A DNA stretch of 64,000 bases, from assembly GCF_003143855.1 (NCBI RefSeq), contig NZ_QFRK01000006.1, forward strand, positions 1-64,000, in the 5' to 3' direction. The notes beneath the pieces were generated by a model, which saw only the letters and a program-made list of their open reading frames with translations, made no database searches and was not told the DNA's origin. Position numbers and translations under genes: made by a program. Source of the DNA: Streptomyces sp. NWU339 (GTDB taxonomy: Bacteria > Actinomycetota > Actinomycetes > Streptomycetales > Streptomycetaceae). Positions 1-8,706 of the stretch are shown here, in pieces (the first letter of the stretch is position 1; each line of letters begins with the position of its first letter).

Positions 1-140
1 GGGGGGGGGGGGGCGGGGGGGGGGGCGGGGCGGTGGCGGGGCCCGGGGTGCTGCGGGGCGCTGGGGCGGGCGGGGCGGGCGGGTCCGGGCACGCGGCGGC
101 GCGGCGGTTGTCCGGAGGCGTTGTCGGGGTTGTCGGCCAC
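1..140 (-). CDS. ftsI: FtsI (PBP3) N-terminus, cut by window edge
   Basis: Division-specific class B penicillin-binding protein; only the first ~46 codons are inside the window and the 3' part lies beyond base 1. The GTG at 140-138 is five bases after the ftsL stop, so the pair is probably translationally coupled. The readable peptide begins MADNPDNASGQPPRRR and is basic and Pro/Arg rich, as the cytoplasmic N-terminal tails of actinobacterial FtsI are; no transmembrane or catalytic part is visible. The last ~15 codons are almost all proline because bases 1-26 are nearly pure G on the plus strand. The call rests mainly on position after ftsL in the dcw order. Confidence 0.72.
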   Translation of the reverse strand, partial: MADNPDNASGQPPRRRVPGPARPARPSAPQHPGPRHRPAPPPAPPP

Positions 141-145
141 TTCCG

Positions 146-649
146 TCACCTGCCGGGAGTCGATGCGGGCGTGGGCGTGACCGCGGTGGTCGGGGGAACG
201 GCTGCGATGCTCGGTACCGCGTAGGGGGGCGGGGCCGTCGCGGTGGCCAGTGCCTCCGGGGGGATCACCAGGGGGGCGCGGGCGGCGGAGGCGGGGGTGG
301 GGGCGCCCTTGACCTTGCCGTCGGGGCTCAGGAAGACGGGATCGCCGCCGGGCACCATGCCGAGTTCGCGTGCGCGGCGCTGCAGGGCGTCGGGGGCGGA
401 GTAGGCGTCGATGTCCCGTTGCAGGGCCTGTTCCTCGTCGGTGAGGTTCTTCGTCTCCCGCTTGAGGTCGTCGAGTTCGAACGCGCCCTCGCTGAGGGCC
501 GAGTTCAGCACCAGGAGCCCGATCAGGCCACCGCCCAGGAGAAGGACGACGAGCAGCACGAAGGGGGTGCGGGCCGCCTGGGCCCGTCCCGTGGGGAGGA
601 GCCTCGCGAGACGGGCCGCCCTCCCCTTCAGTTCGGGTTTCCTGCTCAC
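146..649 (-). CDS. ftsL: cell division protein FtsL-like (septum formation initiator)
   Basis: Small bitopic divisome protein that in other bacteria forms a complex with FtsQ/DivIC and activates FtsW/FtsI. 167 residues: a basic cytoplasmic tail, one hydrophobic segment at about 29-50 (FVLLVVLLLGGGLIGLLVL), a charged coiled-coil stretch (about 55-100, with ALQRRARELGMVP), and a long Ala/Pro/Thr-rich C-terminal tail. The GTG start at 649 has GGGGAG five bases upstream. It lies between rsmH and ftsI, the standard dcw position. The low-complexity tail is longer than in many FtsL proteins, which is common in Streptomyces. Confidence 0.88.
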   Translation of the reverse strand: MSRKPELKGRAARLARLLPTGRAQAARTPFVLLVVLLLGGGLIGLLVLNSALSEGAFELDDLKRETKNLTDEEQALQRDIDAYSAPDALQRRARELGMVPGGDPVFLSPDGKVKGAPTPASAARAPLVIPPEALATATAPPPYAVPSIAAVPPTTAVTPTPASTPGR

Positions 650-752
650 TCACGCTCCCCTGGGTTCGCCTGCCTTCCGCCCCCGCATGCCCTGCACGGC
701 GCCGGGCTCACGTGTCGTGACCGCCTCACGTGCCCCCTCCGCCTCACACGTC

Positions 753-1736
753 TCATTCAAGGTGCTCCCTGATCCGCTGGGCGCCCCGCAGCCGCGCGGG
801 TGCGGCCCGCCGGTTCTCGGCGATCTCCTCCTCGGTGGGAAGTTCGGCACCGCGCGTGAGCAGCTTGAGCCGGGGCTGGTAGCGCTCGGGGACGACGGGC
901 AGCCCGGCGGGCGCGGTGGTGGCGGCGCCCGCCGCGAACACCTGCTTGACCAGCCGGTCCTCCAGGGAGTGGTACGACAGCACGGCGATCCGGCCACCGA
1001 CGTCGAGCGCCTTCACCGCGGCCGGGACGGCCCGCTCCAGTACGGAGAGTTCGCCGTTGACCTCGATGCGCAGGGCCTGGAAGGTGCGCTTCGCCGGATT
1101 GCCGCCGGTGCGCTTGGCGGCCTGCGGAAGCGCGTCCCGGATCAGCTCGACCAGGCGTGCGCTGGTGGTGAACGGCTCCTTCTCCCGCTCGCGCACCACC
1201 GCGGCCACGATCCGCTTGGCCTGCTTCTCCTCGCCGTAGGCGCGCAGGATGCGGACGAGTTCACCGGGCGGGTAGGTGTTGAGGACGTCGGCGGCGCTGA
1301 CGCCGGTCGTCTGGTCCATGCGCATGTCGAGCGGGGCGTCCTGGGCGTAGGCGAAGCCCCGGTCGGCCTCGTCGAGCTGCATGGAGGAAACCCCCAGGTC
1401 GAACAGGACGCCTTGCACGCGCGTGATGCCGAGCCGGTCGAGCACCTCGGGGAGTTCGTCGTAGACGGCGTGCACCAGGGTGGCGCGCTCGCCGAACGGG
1501 GCGAGCCGCTCGCCGGACAGGCGCAGGGCCTCCTTGTCCCGGTCCAGGGCGACCAGCCGCACCTCGGGGAACCGCGTCAGCAGGGCCTCGCTGTGGCCGC
1601 CGAGACCGAGGGTGCAGTCGACGACCACCGCTCCCGGCTGCTCCAGGGCGGGCGCCAGCATGTCCAGGCACCGCTGGAGCATCACCGGAACGTGCCGACT
1701 CTGCCCGCCCGTGTTCGCAAACGCTTCGCGCCCCAT
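753..1736 (-). CDS. rsmH: 16S rRNA (cytosine-1402-N4)-methyltransferase RsmH
   Basis: Methylates N4 of C1402 in the ribosomal P site using SAM; formerly MraW. 327 residues with the family hallmarks: HVPVML near residue 15-20, SAM-binding [11 protein letters not shown] at 40-50, [11 protein letters not shown] at 112-122, and [17 protein letters not shown] at 211-227, followed by the [10 protein letters not shown] block. First gene of the dcw cluster here. No mraZ gene precedes it; the next gene upstream is a divergent carbonic anhydrase. The ATG at 1736 is followed directly by conserved sequence, and a GAGAGG lies about ten bases upstream. Confidence 0.97.
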   Translation of the reverse strand: MGREAFANTGGQSRHVPVMLQRCLDMLAPALEQPGAVVVDCTLGLGGHSEALLTRFPEVRLVALDRDKEALRLSGERLAPFGERATLVHAVYDELPEVLDRLGITRVQGVLFDLGVSSMQLDEADRGFAYAQDAPLDMRMDQTTGVSAADVLNTYPPGELVRILRAYGEEKQAKRIVAAVVREREKEPFTTSARLVELIRDALPQAAKRTGGNPAKRTFQALRIEVNGELSVLERAVPAAVKALDVGGRIAVLSYHSLEDRLVKQVFAAGAATTAPAGLPVVPERYQPRLKLLTRGAELPTEEEIAENRRAAPARLRGAQRIREHLE

Positions 1737-2150
1737 TGGATCTGGGCCCTCTCAAGGTCCGGCGCGGCCGTGACGCACCGCCGGGTCCCCGCCCCTCCCC
1801 CGTGTGGACGGGGCGGCCTGCCGGCGCCGGAGGCGTCAGCCGGCCGGGAACGGGAGGAGGCCTAGCCGTACGTACGCGCAGCGCACGCGGGGAGATCTCC
1901 GGGACGCTGCCCGGGTCTCCGGGGGAAATCAGTGCAGCGGGGAGAGTCTCGCCTCCCCGCTGCGCGTCACTTTAGTCCACGGTTTCGCCCGGTCAATCAA
2001 CCGGCCTGTGCGGCGCGGCCCTCGGCTCGACGACACCCCGCGTCAAGGGAAACCACCCGTACGAGGAGGATCACGCCACCCTTGTGGGTCATCTCACTCC
2101 AAAGCATGATGACGTTCTTTGTCCTGTCTCACAGCAGGACCGGAGAGCAC
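1737..2150. other. divergent promoter region between rsmH and carbonic anhydrase
   Basis: A 414-bp intergenic stretch that must hold promoters for rsmH/ftsL (minus) and the carbonic anhydrase (plus). It contains a perfect 11-bp inverted repeat at 1934-1963 (listed separately). No coding sequence with credible composition was found, and no MraZ-type repeats of the GTGGG class stand out. Confidence 0.5.
1934..1963. repeat. inverted repeat in divergent rsmH/carbonic anhydrase promoter region
   Basis: Arms GCAGCGGGGAG (1934-1944) and CTCCCCGCTGC (1953-1963) are perfectly complementary around an 8-base centre. It lies between two divergent genes, so it is not an obvious terminator for either; it could be an operator or a 5'-UTR hairpin. 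Confidence 0.55.
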
Positions 2151-2720
2151 GTGGCCAGTACCGTCATGACTATGACGACTTCTGCATCGGTTCCCGCGAG
2201 CTCCGGAAGCGCGACGGTCGACCACGGCACGGTCACCGACCGTCTGGTCGACGCCAACGAGCAGTACGCCGGCGCCTTCACCGACCCCGGGATGGACGCC
2301 CGCCCCGTTCTGCGCGTCGCCGTGGTGGCCTGCATGGACGCCCGGCTCGACCTGCACGCCGCGCTCGGCCTCGAACTCGGCGACTGCCACACCGTCCGCA
2401 ACGCGGGCGGTGTGGTCACCGACGACGTGATCCGGTCGCTGACCATCAGCCAGCGCGCGCTGGGCACCCGCAGCGTGGTGCTCATCCACCACACCAACTG
2501 CGGCCTGGAGTCCATCACCGAGGAGTTCCGGCACGACCTGGAGATGGAGGTCGGTCAGCGTCCGGCCTGGGCCGTGGAGTCCTTCCGCGACGTCGACCAG
2601 GACGTACGGCAGTCGATGCAGCGGGTGCGCACCTCACCGTTCCTGCTGCACACCGACGACGTACGTGGGTTCGTCTTCGACGTGAAGACCGGCCTGCTGC
2701 GCGAGATCGACCCCGCCTGA
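2151..2720 (+). CDS. beta-class carbonic anhydrase
   Basis: Interconverts CO2 and bicarbonate with a zinc in the active site. The beta-class signatures are present: the C-x-D-x-R motif (CMDAR, about residues 61-65) and the H-x-x-C motif (HTNC, about 114-117), which together supply the Zn ligands Cys-His-Cys and the Asp-Arg dyad. About 189 residues, a normal size for the short actinobacterial form. I chose GTG 2151 because GGAG lies five bases upstream at 2142-2145; ATG 2166 or ATG 2172 are alternatives. It stands alone and diverges from rsmH. Confidence 0.93.
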   Translation: MASTVMTMTTSASVPASSGSATVDHGTVTDRLVDANEQYAGAFTDPGMDARPVLRVAVVACMDARLDLHAALGLELGDCHTVRNAGGVVTDDVIRSLTISQRALGTRSVVLIHHTNCGLESITEEFRHDLEMEVGQRPAWAVESFRDVDQDVRQSMQRVRTSPFLLHTDDVRGFVFDVKTGLLREIDPA

Positions 2721-2975
2721 CCTGCTGCCCCGCCCCGAGGACGGCCGGCCTCCGGCCCCACAAAGGCCACATGGCCTGACATATCGCCGCCGGTTGTCCA
2801 CAGGCGAGTGACACGAATCGGTAACGGCGGCAAGAATGCGGGAGTGGTGCCGCGCGGAACTTTTCCCGTGCGGTGCCCGTGATTCGGGGTGAGCCGGGCC
2901 GCACAGCAAGGTGCCGGCCCGGACATTTGGGGCCCTTGTTCCTTGGGAGCGGGGGGAAAGGCCGAGGAGGGCCGG

Positions 2976-4049
2976 GTGCCGACCTATGACGATCGAGCGA
3001 GCCTTGGGGGTACCCCCACGCGAGCGCGGCCCAGCGTGGGGGATGACCTGACCGCCGTGGTCGAGCGGGTGCGGGATTCGGTGGAGAGCGTGATCGAGGG
3101 CAAGCCCGAGGTCGTCCGGCTCTCGCTGACCGTGCTGCTCGCCGAGGGGCATCTGCTCATCGAGGACGTTCCGGGAGTCGGCAAGACGATGCTGGCCAAG
3201 GCGCTGGCACGGTCCATCGACTGCTCGGTGCGGCGCATCCAGTTCACACCGGACCTGCTGCCGTCGGACATCACCGGTGTGTCCATCTGGGACCAGCAGC
3301 GTCAGGAGTTCGAGTTCAAGCCGGGCGCCATCTTCGCGCAGGTGGTGATCGGTGACGAGATCAACCGCGCGTCGCCGAAGACGCAGTCCGCGCTCCTGGA
3401 GTCGATGGAGGAGCGCCAGGTCACCATCGACGGCAGGACCTACGAGCTGCCCAGCCCCTTCATGGTGGTGGCGACGCAGAACCCGGTCGAGATGGAGGGC
3501 ACCTATCCGCTGCCGGAGGCCCAGCGCGACCGGTTCATGGCCCGGGTCTCGGTCGGCTACCCGAGCGCGGAGGCCGAGCTGCAGATGCTGGACGTGCACG
3601 GCGGGGTCTCCCCGCTGGAGGACCTCCAGCCGGTGGCCCACGCGCACGAGATCCTGAAGCTGATCGAGACGGTGCGCGCCGTCCATGTCGCCGAGCCGAT
3701 ACGCCGGTACGTGGTGGAGCTGGTCGCCGCCACCCGCACGCACCCCGACCTCAGACTCGGTGCCTCGCCGCGCGCGACACTGCACCTGCTGCGCGCGGCG
3801 AAGGCGTCCGCGGCGCTGAACGGCCGGGATTACACCCTGCCGGACGACGTGCAGGCGCTCGCCGCGGCCGTGCTGGCCCACCGGCTGCTGCCCACCGCCC
3901 AGGCCCAGCTCAACCGCCGCACCGCGGAGCAGGTGGTCCAGGAGATCCTGCAGCGCACCCCGATGCCCGCCGCCGCCCCGCAGCAGGCCGGCATCGGCCT
4001 GGGCCGGGGCGGTCTCGGGTACGGCCGGCAACAGCCGCGGAGGCTGTGA
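2976..4049 (+). CDS. MoxR-family AAA+ ATPase
   Basis: MoxR ATPases act as chaperones for assembly of other proteins and usually sit next to DUF58 and transglutaminase genes, as here. 357 residues from GTG 2976, which has GGAGG at 2966-2970 with ideal spacing. Walker A DVPGVGKT is at about 64-71 and Walker B VVIGDEINR at about 123-131, followed by the AAA_3 and lid regions and a Gly/Gln-rich tail. Residues about 10-23 are encoded by a 39-bp dispersed repeat (3005-3043), so the N-terminal tail seems to have absorbed a mobile repeat in frame. The stop overlaps the start of the DUF58 gene. Confidence 0.94.
   Translation: MPTYDDRASLGGTPTRARPSVGDDLTAVVERVRDSVESVIEGKPEVVRLSLTVLLAEGHLLIEDVPGVGKTMLAKALARSIDCSVRRIQFTPDLLPSDITGVSIWDQQRQEFEFKPGAIFAQVVIGDEINRASPKTQSALLESMEERQVTIDGRTYELPSPFMVVATQNPVEMEGTYPLPEAQRDRFMARVSVGYPSAEAELQMLDVHGGVSPLEDLQPVAHAHEILKLIETVRAVHVAEPIRRYVVELVAATRTHPDLRLGASPRATLHLLRAAKASAALNGRDYTLPDDVQALAAAVLAHRLLPTAQAQLNRRTAEQVVQEILQRTPMPAAAPQQAGIGLGRGGLGYGRQQPRRL
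3005..3043 (+). repeat. 39-bp dispersed repeat, copy 1 (inside MoxR gene)
   Basis: Starts TGGGGGTACCCCC and ends GCGTGGGGGA. It shares exact length and both ends with copies at 21767-21805 (opposite orientation) and 41591-41629. Here it is translated in frame as part of the variable MoxR N-terminal tail (GGTPTRARPSVGD). Confidence 0.75.
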
Positions 4050-5413
4050 TGACCACCGCGGGATCGGCCCGCGCGGAGGGCGACCGCGGTGACAAGGGCG
4101 GCCTGCGCACGGCTCTGGCCGGGCTGACCACCCGCGGGCGCTCCTTCCTGGCCGCCGGTGTGGCCGCCACGGCCTGCGCCTACGTGCTCGGGCAGAGCGA
4201 TCTGCTGCGGGTCGGGCTGCTGCTGGCGGTGCTGCCGCTGATGTGCGCGGGCGTGCTCTACCGCACCCGCTACCGGGTCGCGGGCAGCCGCCGGCTGTCC
4301 CCCGCGCGGGTGCCCGCCGGCTCCGAGGCGCGGGTGCATCTGCGGATGGACAACGTCTCCCGCATGCCCACGGGTCTGCTGATGCTCCAGGACCGGGTGC
4401 CCTACGTGCTCGGGCCGCGTCCCCGGTTCGTGCTGGACCGGGTGGAGGCGGGCGGCCGCCGCGAGGTGTCCTACCGGGTCCGCTCCGACCTGCGCGGCCG
4501 CTATCCGCTCGGCCCCCTGCAGCTGCGCCTGTCCGACCCGTTCGGGATGTGCGAGCTGACCCGGTCCTTCTCGACGTACGACACGCTGACGGTGATCCCG
4601 CGCGTGGAGCCGCTGCCGCCGGTGCGGCTGAGCGGTGAGGCGAAGGGGTACGGCGACGGACGGCAGCGTTCGTTGGCGCTGGCCGGCGAGGACGACGTGA
4701 TCCCGCGCGGCTACCGCTACGGCGACGATCTGCGCCGGGTGCACTGGCGTTCCACCGCGCGCTACGGCGAGCTGATGGTGCGCCGCGAGGAACAGCCGCA
4801 GCGGGCCCGCTGCACGGTGCTGCTGGACACCCGTGCCATCGCCTACGACGGCGCGGGGCCCGACTCGGCGTTCGAGTGGGCGGTGTCGGGCGCGGCCTCC
4901 GTCCTGGTGCACCTGCTGGAGCGGGGCTTCTCGGTGCGGCTGCTGACCGACACCGGCAACTCGGTGCCGGGCGAGGGCTCCGACGGGTTCGCGGGCGCGA
5001 GCCAGGAGTCGGCGGACGCGGCCGGGCTGATGATGGACACCCTCGCCGTGGTCGACCACTCCGACGGGGCGGGCCTGTCCCGGGCGTACGACATGGTCCG
5101 CGGGGGGAACGAGGGGCTGCTGGTGGCCTTTCTCGGCGATCTCGACGAGGAGCAGGCGGCGGTGCTCGCCCGGATGCGGCAGCGCAGCGGGGGCGCCGTC
5201 GCCTTCGTGCTGGACAGCGGGACCTGGCTGCGGGAACCGTCGGACGTGTCCGCCCCGTCGGACGGGGGCGGGGAGCGGCTGCGGATGCTGCGCGAAGCGG
5301 GCTGGACGGCCGTGAGCGTGCCGCGGGGCGCCTCCCTGGAGGAGCAGTGGCGGCTGGCCGACCGGGAGCGGTTCGGTCTGGTGGCGGCGCGCGGTGGAGA
5401 GGGAGCAGGGTGA
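4049..5413 (+). CDS. DUF58 domain membrane protein
   Basis: Partner of MoxR ATPases; DUF58 resembles a von Willebrand A fold, and the biochemical role is not established. 454 residues: two hydrophobic segments at about 32-70, a beta-rich region, then the DUF58 signature DDLRRVHWRSTARYGELMVR at about 227-246, followed by a vWA-like stretch (VLLDTRA). ATG 4049 is preferred because GGAGG (4039-4043) is five bases upstream, whereas the GTG at 4046 would be too close. The first base of the ATG is the last base of the MoxR stop, so translation is coupled. Confidence 0.92.
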   Translation: MTTAGSARAEGDRGDKGGLRTALAGLTTRGRSFLAAGVAATACAYVLGQSDLLRVGLLLAVLPLMCAGVLYRTRYRVAGSRRLSPARVPAGSEARVHLRMDNVSRMPTGLLMLQDRVPYVLGPRPRFVLDRVEAGGRREVSYRVRSDLRGRYPLGPLQLRLSDPFGMCELTRSFSTYDTLTVIPRVEPLPPVRLSGEAKGYGDGRQRSLALAGEDDVIPRGYRYGDDLRRVHWRSTARYGELMVRREEQPQRARCTVLLDTRAIAYDGAGPDSAFEWAVSGAASVLVHLLERGFSVRLLTDTGNSVPGEGSDGFAGASQESADAAGLMMDTLAVVDHSDGAGLSRAYDMVRGGNEGLLVAFLGDLDEEQAAVLARMRQRSGGAVAFVLDSGTWLREPSDVSAPSDGGGERLRMLREAGWTAVSVPRGASLEEQWRLADRERFGLVAARGGEGAG

Positions 5414-7803
5414 GCGGACGACTACGGCTGACGCTGGCCTCGTGGGCGGCCACGCTGCTGGCCGCGTGCGCGCTGCTGCCCCTGGTCAAGCCGGCCTCCT
5501 GGGTCGTGCAGGCGGCCTTTCTCCTGGCCGTGCAGTCCGGCGCGGGCGCGCTGGCCCGGCGGGTGCCGCTGGCCCGCCCGCTGACCGTGGCCGTGCAGGC
5601 GCTGGTCGCGCTCGTGCTGCTGACGCTGGTGTTCGCGCGTGAGCACGCGTTCGCCGGCCTGGTTCCGGGACCTGACGCCTTCCGCTTCTTCGCCGAGCTG
5701 CTCGAACAGGGCGGCACCGACGTCGGCCGTTACGCGATACCGGCGCCGTTGTCCGACGGCATCCGGCTGATGCTGATCGGCGGGGTCCTGCTGATCGGAC
5801 TGCTGGTGGACACCCTCGCGGTGACCTTCCGCAGCGCGGCCCCGGCCGGGCTTCCGCTGCTCGCGCTGTACTCGGTGGCCGCGGGACTGTCCGACGACGG
5901 CGGCGACGGCTGGCTGTGGTTCCTGCTGGCGGCGGTCGGCTATCTGACGCTGCTCCTCGCGGAGGGACGTGACCGGCTCTCCCAGTGGGGGCGGGTGTTC
6001 GGCGGGGCGGCGCGGGGCCCGGCCACCGAGTCGACCGGAGCCTCCGCCCCGGTACGCACCGGCCGGCGGATCGGGCTGCTGACGGTGGGCATCGCCCTGG
6101 TGGCGCCGCTCGCCCTGCCCACGATGAACGGCGGCCTGCTGGACCCTGCGGGTTCGGGCGTCGGCTCGGGCTCCGGCGGGGGCGGCACGATCTCCGCGGT
6201 GAACCCGCTGGTGTCGCTGCGCGACTCGTTGAACGTGGACGAGGACCGCCAGGTCATGTCCGTGCGCACCGAGATGGAGGACGTCTCGGACCTGTACCTG
6301 CGGATCGTCTCCCTGGACGACTTCGACGGCACCACCTGGAAGCCGTCCAAGCGGTCCATCACCACCGTGCCCGACGGCGCCTTCCCGACTCCGGCCGGCC
6401 TCGGCCCGGACGTCGAGCGCGCGGAGATCTCCACGACGGTCTCGACCGCCGACTGGTACGGGCAGGACTGGCTGCCGATGCCGTATCCGCCGAGCGGCGT
6501 GGACATCAGGGGAAACTGGCGCTACGAGCCCGTCGGGATGACGCTGGTCGGCGACCACGGCCAGAACACCCGGGGACTGACGTACGGCGTGCGCAGCCTC
6601 GACATACGGCCCACGGCGGAGCAGCTGGCCGACGCGTCGGCGCCGCCGGCCGCCCTGAAGCGGGACTACACCGAGCTGCCGGACTCGCTGCCCACGCTGG
6701 TGTCCCGGACCGCCCGCCAGGTCACCGAGGGGGCGACGAACGACTACGACCGGGCGGTCAGGCTCCAGGAGTACTTCGCCTCGACCGGCGGCTTCAAGTA
6801 CGACACCGAGGTCGCCGTCGGCAGCGGCTCACAGGCGATCGCCCGCTTCCTGAGGGACAAGGAGGGCTTCTGCGTCCACTTCTCCTTCGCCATGGCGTCG
6901 ATGGCCCGGTCGCTGGACATACCCGCCCGGGTCGCGGTGGGCTTCGCGCCCGGCACCCCGCAGGCGGACGGCTCGGTGTCGGTGGGACTGCGGGACGCGC
7001 ACGCCTGGCCGGAGCTGTACTTCGAGGGCGTGGGCTGGACCCGCTTCGAGCCGACCCCCACCCGTGGTTCGGCGCCCTCCTACACCGTGCCGGACACCTC
7101 GGACAGCACGGTGCCCGACCCGGCCCAGCCGTCCGAGGCCGCGTCCTCGGAGCCCTCGGCCGCCCCGTCGTCGCGCGAGGGCTGCACGCTGGAGCAGCGA
7201 AGGCTGGACGGTGACTGCGAGAGCGAGGCGCCGTCGGCGGCGCTGCCCACGGACGGCGACGGGCCCCGGTGGTACACGGTGCTGGCGTGGGCGTCGGCGG
7301 GTCTCGCCGTCCTGGTGCTGCCGCTGGCGCCGATGTTGTGGCGGCTGCGGACCCGGGCGGTGCGCCTGGGCGCGCACGGCCGTTCGGAGGCGGGCGCGGC
7401 CGCGCACGTCCTGGCCGTCTGGGACGAGCTGACCGACACCGCGTGGGACTTCGGCATCTCCCCGGACGAGTCACTGACCCCGCGCAAGGCGGCGGCCCGG
7501 ATCGTCCGGCTCGGCCGGCTCGACCCGGATGCCGCGGCCTCGGTGCACCGGGTGGCGGACGCCGTGGAGCAGGTCCTCTACGCGCCGCGGCCGCGCCCCG
7601 CAGTGGGACCGGCGGACGACGTGCGCCGGGTGACGGCCGGTCTGCGGTCCATGGCCGACCGTGGCACGCGGCTGCGCGCGCTGTTCGCCCCGCGCTCGGC
7701 GGTGCGGGTGGTGTGGGCGGTGTCGGCCCGGTGGGCCGGCGTCCGGGAACGCGCCCTCGCGCTGCGGCCGACATGGCGGCCGACGTGGCGGCGGCCCACG
7801 TAG
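5410..7803 (+). CDS. transglutaminase-like membrane protein (TgpA/DUF3488 type)
   Basis: Third member of the MoxR/DUF58 operon. 797 residues: an N-terminal block of several membrane helices (about 1-240, DUF3488), an extracytoplasmic transglutaminase core with Cys about 488 (EGFCVHFSFAMAS) and His about 531 (RDAHAWPELY), a Ser/Pro/Glu-rich linker, one further membrane helix (about 620-640) and a cytoplasmic DUF4129-like tail. The GTG start overlaps the DUF58 stop (GTGA). It is likely an envelope-associated enzyme or protease-like factor; substrate unknown. Two strong hairpins follow the gene. Confidence 0.92.
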   Translation: MSGRLRLTLASWAATLLAACALLPLVKPASWVVQAAFLLAVQSGAGALARRVPLARPLTVAVQALVALVLLTLVFAREHAFAGLVPGPDAFRFFAELLEQGGTDVGRYAIPAPLSDGIRLMLIGGVLLIGLLVDTLAVTFRSAAPAGLPLLALYSVAAGLSDDGGDGWLWFLLAAVGYLTLLLAEGRDRLSQWGRVFGGAARGPATESTGASAPVRTGRRIGLLTVGIALVAPLALPTMNGGLLDPAGSGVGSGSGGGGTISAVNPLVSLRDSLNVDEDRQVMSVRTEMEDVSDLYLRIVSLDDFDGTTWKPSKRSITTVPDGAFPTPAGLGPDVERAEISTTVSTADWYGQDWLPMPYPPSGVDIRGNWRYEPVGMTLVGDHGQNTRGLTYGVRSLDIRPTAEQLADASAPPAALKRDYTELPDSLPTLVSRTARQVTEGATNDYDRAVRLQEYFASTGGFKYDTEVAVGSGSQAIARFLRDKEGFCVHFSFAMASMARSLDIPARVAVGFAPGTPQADGSVSVGLRDAHAWPELYFEGVGWTRFEPTPTRGSAPSYTVPDTSDSTVPDPAQPSEAASSEPSAAPSSREGCTLEQRRLDGDCESEAPSAALPTDGDGPRWYTVLAWASAGLAVLVLPLAPMLWRLRTRAVRLGAHGRSEAGAAAHVLAVWDELTDTAWDFGISPDESLTPRKAAARIVRLGRLDPDAAASVHRVADAVEQVLYAPRPRPAVGPADDVRRVTAGLRSMADRGTRLRALFAPRSAVRVVWAVSARWAGVRERALALRPTWRPTWRRPT

Positions 7804-7865
7804 CGGAAGCCGCTGCGGGAGCCCTCGCGGCGGCAGGGGTGAAGCGGGAGTGAAGCAGGCGGGGT

Positions 7866-7903
7866 GAGGCGGGGGCCGAGCGGAGCTGTGCGGCCCCCGC
7901 CTC
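7866..7903. terminator. stem-loop, first of two tandem terminators
   Basis: GAGGCGGGGGCCG (7866-7878) pairs perfectly with CGGCCCCCGCCTC (7891-7903) across a 12-base loop. It lies just after the transglutaminase gene and before a convergent gene. Confidence 0.75.
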
Positions 7904-7917
7904 CGGGCCCCGGTGCG

Positions 7918-7970
7918 GACATGGATCAGGGGGTGGCCACCGGGTCGGTGGCCACCCCCTGATCCATGTC
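7918..7970. terminator. 24-bp perfect stem-loop, bidirectional terminator
   Basis: The arms 7918-7941 and 7947-7970 are perfectly complementary over 24 bp around a 5-base loop (GGGTC). It separates the convergent transglutaminase operon (plus) and DUF3040 gene (minus). There is no long T-run, as is usual in Streptomyces. Confidence 0.85.
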
Positions 7971-7999
7971 TTCAGATGTCCTGGGGCTGTCTGCGGGAA

Positions 8000-8413
8000 C
8001 TACTGCCCGCCGCCCTGTTCGTCGCGGCGGCGCTGCCAGCGCTCCTCTATGCGATTCATCACGGAGCGCCGCTGCCTGCCTTGACGGCCGGACTGCCGCG
8101 GACCCGCGGAGCCCTCGGCTCCGACGGCCTGCTCACCGGGCTTGGGGGCCTTGCGCCAGCCCGTCACGGCGAGAACCGCGCAGCCCAGCATGACGAGGAA
8201 GCCCACCACGCTGAGCCAGACCTGCTGGGCGACCATTCCGGCCATGAGGAGCGCAATACCTACGAGGAAGCCCGCGACCGCCTGGTAGACCCGCCGACGG
8301 GTGTACGTACGGAGGCCACTTCCCTCGAGCGCCGACGCGAACTTGGGATCTTCGGCGTACAGCGCTCGCTCCATTTGCTCGAGCATGCGCTGCTCGTGCT
8401 CCGAGAGCGGCAC
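8000..8413 (-). CDS. DUF3040 small membrane protein
   Basis: 137-residue actinobacterial membrane protein. The N-terminus PLSEHEQRMLEQMERALYAEDPKFA is the DUF3040 signature; two hydrophobic helices follow (about 45-85), then a basic C-terminal tail. GTG 8413 is chosen because GGAGG lies five bases upstream. Known in the family: the S. coelicolor member next to the dcw cluster has been linked to cell division; whether this copy does the same is inference from synteny. Confidence 0.9.
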   Translation of the reverse strand: MPLSEHEQRMLEQMERALYAEDPKFASALEGSGLRTYTRRRVYQAVAGFLVGIALLMAGMVAQQVWLSVVGFLVMLGCAVLAVTGWRKAPKPGEQAVGAEGSAGPRQSGRQGRQRRSVMNRIEERWQRRRDEQGGGQ

Positions 8414-8668
8414 GGCGTCCTCCTCATCGTGCAAGTCGCCGGGGCGACCCGGGGGGGTCCCTTCAGGATAGGCAGGGAATCGACCCCGTGAAACCCGCCC
8501 CTCTGCGCCAATTGGCCGACCAGAACCCGCCATGCGCGTCCCGGGCCGCTCGAGATTTCTCATTCCCCGATGGCCGAGCCGTCATGCCGGACGGTCTCCC
8601 CCGATCATACGGTGCCCCGCCGCCATTCGGGGGGCCTGGGGCGCACTCCATGCGCAGGCAGGCCGACG

Positions 8669-8694
8669 GACGCGTCGCTGATCAGCGACGCGTC
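8669..8694. terminator. 26-bp perfect palindrome after methyltransferase gene
   Basis: The two 13-base halves (8669-8681 GACGCGTCGCTGA and 8682-8694) are exact reverse complements with no spacer. It lies 12 bases past the stop of the minus-strand methyltransferase gene, the position of a terminator; a DNA-binding site is also possible. The rest of the 293-bp gap 8414-8706 shows nothing else clear beyond presumed promoter sequence for the DUF3040 gene. Confidence 0.65.
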
Positions 8695-8706
8695 ACAGGC
8701 GATCAT

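Noticed and set aside
2634-5717. Very long minus-strand open frame (about 1,000 codons) opposite the MoxR and DUF58 genes
   Set aside because: Arg/Pro/Ala-rich shadow of well-supported plus-strand genes, caused by GC-rich third codon positions; no recognisable domain.
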